Positions 6,234 to 7,816 of a stretch of 7,816 bases of DNA are shown one piece after another. Under the pieces are notes generated by a model. The model was not told the DNA's origin and did no database searches. It saw nothing but the letters and a program-made list of their open reading frames with translations. Position numbers and translations under genes: made by a program. Source of the stretch: an uncultured Lachnospiraceae bacterium (GTDB taxonomy: Bacteria; Bacillota; Clostridia; Lachnospirales; Lachnospiraceae). Position 1 is the first letter of the stretch. Each line of letters begins with the position of its first letter. The DNA lies in assembly GCA_905236365.1 (NCBI GenBank), contig CAJOPP010000199.1, positions 1 through 7,816 on the forward strand, written 5' to 3'.

Positions 6234-7816
6234 TTAATCTGGATAAATCTCAATCCAAACTTCTTCAGGCCAGTCAATATTCCCCAGCGCAAGCTGCTCA
6301 CTCAAATCGTTTTCTAATGCTCCATCTCCAAATATTCTATAGGATTCACCTCTTCCAGTCTCCTCATCAAAATGTCCCGGAAATATATCAAAACTCAAAG
6401 ACTTGGGGAACCACACCTCTTCATTCACGACTTCTTTCCCATCGCGGATAAAATGATACCTTATATTTCTTTCATCTTTCGTGTGTCTGAATCCCTGTGC
6501 CAATCCGAACATTTCAGATTGCTCATCGTATGAAATATTGTATGGACCGTAAGTTCTCCATCCGCTATATTCCGGTACATAAAATTCATTTTCCAACAAT
6601 AACGGCTCAAGAGTATCATAATCTACTCGAAGATATACACGATAAGAGTCATACTGCATTCCTTCCTGTACTTCAAGAGGAATGAATACCTCAATACAAT
6701 CTCCTGTCAACGTGGGTGCAATTACACATTCATCCCACAACAATTCACTCATCCCGTAATTATTTACATAAAAGAAGAAATCTCTAAATAGTCTGTTGTT
6801 CTCCGCTTGGTTTTCTTCCAGAATACTAAGATGCTGGAAATCTTCGGAGATCCACATGTATTCATTCCCATGGGCAAGTGTAATATACTTCTCCTGTGGA
6901 TCTATATTCGGGTTCAGCCAATTATTGCTTTCCACCCGATAAATTTCACCATTTGATTTGCAATATATCTCCCCCCAGAATTTTTCCAGCTCATCCGTAT
7001 TCTGATCATAGTACAGCGTTACATAGTCATGGCTGTCAAGAAGCTCTGCAATGCTGCACTTTCGCTTGATAGCGTCAATCAATATTTGCTGTGTTTCTGC
7101 AGCCCAGACATCCAGGGTATTCTTACCACCCAAACTTATGGAGCCATTGCTGATCGGATGAGTCTGCTCAGCATTCAGATAATAGTAACGCGGCATTTTG
7201 TCTGAGAATTCCAAATATAGCTCCCATCCCTCCGGGATCATGAACTCATGTGTCTTATCTGTACCTTCCTGATCAATATGAAGTATTATCTTTCCAAGAT
7301 TCGTCCAGCTGGATAAATCTTCTTCAGGATTTCTTCCCAAAGGCGAAAACTTCAAATGATAAAATGAATCTTCTCTCCTGTCATATCTCTCTATCATACC
7401 AAGATTATCTTTTCTTAGTGTATAAATTCCGAAGTCCCTGTCGCCTTCTCCCTCATCACTGTAATATTTGAAAGTTACATGGTAGTATTCTTCGTCCGCA
7501 ACATCGGTAAAAATGATCTCATCGGGCGTCATCCAAGGCATCGCCTGCAACATATATACAAAGTCTCCGCAAACGAAGGGCGAGCCATCGCTGTCACAAT
7601 AGGGATTGATGTCTCCTCTCCCGTCAGAAAAGACTCTCATATTTATAAAATCAACGGATCCCGTGATTTCGACCATACCGTCCGGCGCTTCCAGCGGGTA
7701 TTCATGCTTTGCGTACTCAAAATAATGATCACCGATGAAACACAGATTTTTCTGTTTTTCATCTACATTACCATTATATTCCGAGTGCCAGTAAGCAGCC
7801 AGATTTGTTCCGTTCC
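6234..7816 (-). CDS. Hypothetical protein, 5' end outside the window
   Basis: The frame ends with TAA at 6234-6236. It remains open upstream of the first in-window ATG (7676) for 46 more codons to the window edge, and those codons read like the rest of the protein (for example CFIGDHYFEYAKHEYPLEAP). The ATG at 7676 is therefore probably internal and the visible part is 526 residues. I do not recognise a family. The protein is rich in acidic and aromatic residues, has no membrane segment in view, and is mostly beta-strand in pattern. Numbered from the ATG at 7676, about residues 190-345 (WAAETQQILIDAIKRK ... YRVYLRVDYDTLEPLLLENEF) recall the LolA/LppX-like lipoprotein fold, in which an N-terminal helix precedes a curved sheet ending in 'v.vD..t..pl'. 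That is a weak resemblance. It lies 56 bases upstream of the dockerin-lipase gene in the same direction. It has no dockerin or cell-wall signal at its C terminus. Its location depends on the missing N terminus. Confidence 0.85.
   Translation of the reverse strand, partial: NGTNLAAYWHSEYNGNVDEKQKNLCFIGDHYFEYAKHEYPLEAPDGMVEITGSVDFINMRVFSDGRGDINPYCDSDGSPFVCGDFVYMLQAMPWMTPDEIIFTDVADEEYYHVTFKYYSDEGEGDRDFGIYTLRKDNLGMIERYDRREDSFYHLKFSPLGRNPEEDLSSWTNLGKIILHIDQEGTDKTHEFMIPEGWELYLEFSDKMPRYYYLNAEQTHPISNGSISLGGKNTLDVWAAETQQILIDAIKRKCSIAELLDSHDYVTLYYDQNTDELEKFWGEIYCKSNGEIYRVESNNWLNPNIDPQEKYITLAHGNEYMWISEDFQHLSILEENQAENNRLFRDFFFYVNNYGMSELLWDECVIAPTLTGDCIEVFIPLEVQEGMQYDSYRVYLRVDYDTLEPLLLENEFYVPEYSGWRTYGPYNISYDEQSEMFGLAQGFRHTKDERNIRYHFIRDGKEVVNEEVWFPKSLSFDIFPGHFDEETGRGESYRIFGDGALENDLSEQLALGNIDWPEEVWIEIYPD

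Noticed and set aside
6098..6301. 67-codon minus-strand frame bridging the two genes
   Set aside because: It overlaps both real genes out of frame, and the spacer's ribosome binding site fits the ATG at 6177 and not this frame.
6014..6451. 145-codon plus-strand open frame spanning the intergenic gap
   Set aside because: Antisense to the ends of both real genes with no recognisable domain. The hydrophobic stretch comes from the complement of the signal peptide and spacer.
7620..7646. RGD tripeptide and Asp-rich loop (SDGRGDINPYCDSDG) in the upstream gene as an integrin or calcium motif
   Set aside because: A lone RGD is common by chance, and the loop does not match the EF-hand or dockerin spacing seen in the neighbouring protein.
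7674..7676. ATG at 7676 as the start of the upstream gene
   Set aside because: The frame is open for 46 further codons to the window edge with protein-like sequence, no well-spaced ribosome binding site precedes this ATG, and no signal peptide follows it.

Overview
The window reads as part of a secreted-protein locus from a Gram-positive anaerobe, most likely a gut or rumen Clostridia member (Oscillospiraceae/Lachnospiraceae type). The reasons are a C-terminal type I dockerin, a Sec signal peptide with no outer-membrane sorting tail, a purine-rich AAAGGA-type ribosome binding site, moderate-to-low G+C, and the 'RGGNYGAEW' style of class 3 lipase-like domain that I associate with Clostridia. 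No genus can be named from this sequence alone.

Both real genes lie on the minus strand and read from right to left. At the right, 7816 to 6234, is the 3' part of a gene of unknown function. Its frame is open to the window edge, so its true start is outside. After a 56-base gap with no visible terminator or convincing promoter comes one very large gene, 6177 to 121. It encodes a 2018-residue exported multidomain protein. From 121 down to 1 is the 3' untranslated region, ending in a perfect 12-bp stem at the very left edge that is probably the transcription terminator.

The large protein is a chain of modules: signal peptide (1-25), a GLUG-type beta-solenoid of ten repeats (about 65-570 with its cap), an Ig-like module (584-708), a fibronectin-III-like module (712-808), two BACON-like modules (811-991), a second copy of the Ig-like module (996-1103), another FN3-like module (1106-1213), a Big_2-like module (1222-1307), a class 3 lipase-like alpha/beta-hydrolase (about 1318-1812), a beta-rich post-catalytic domain (1826-1943), a Ser/Thr-rich linker and a C-terminal dockerin (1955-2013). 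The simplest reading is an exported esterase/lipase with a large binding or spacing stalk, docked through a cohesin onto a scaffold or cell surface.

The points most worth a second look are these. The whole GLUG-BACON-lipase-dockerin architecture is unusual. The nucleophile elbow is non-canonical (GFSRS), yet the Ser-to-Asp spacing equals that of a fungal class 3 lipase. About 239 residues separate Asp and the proposed His. An AT-rich block coincides with the FN3/Big_2/lipase modules and suggests module shuffling. The upstream partner gene remains unidentified.
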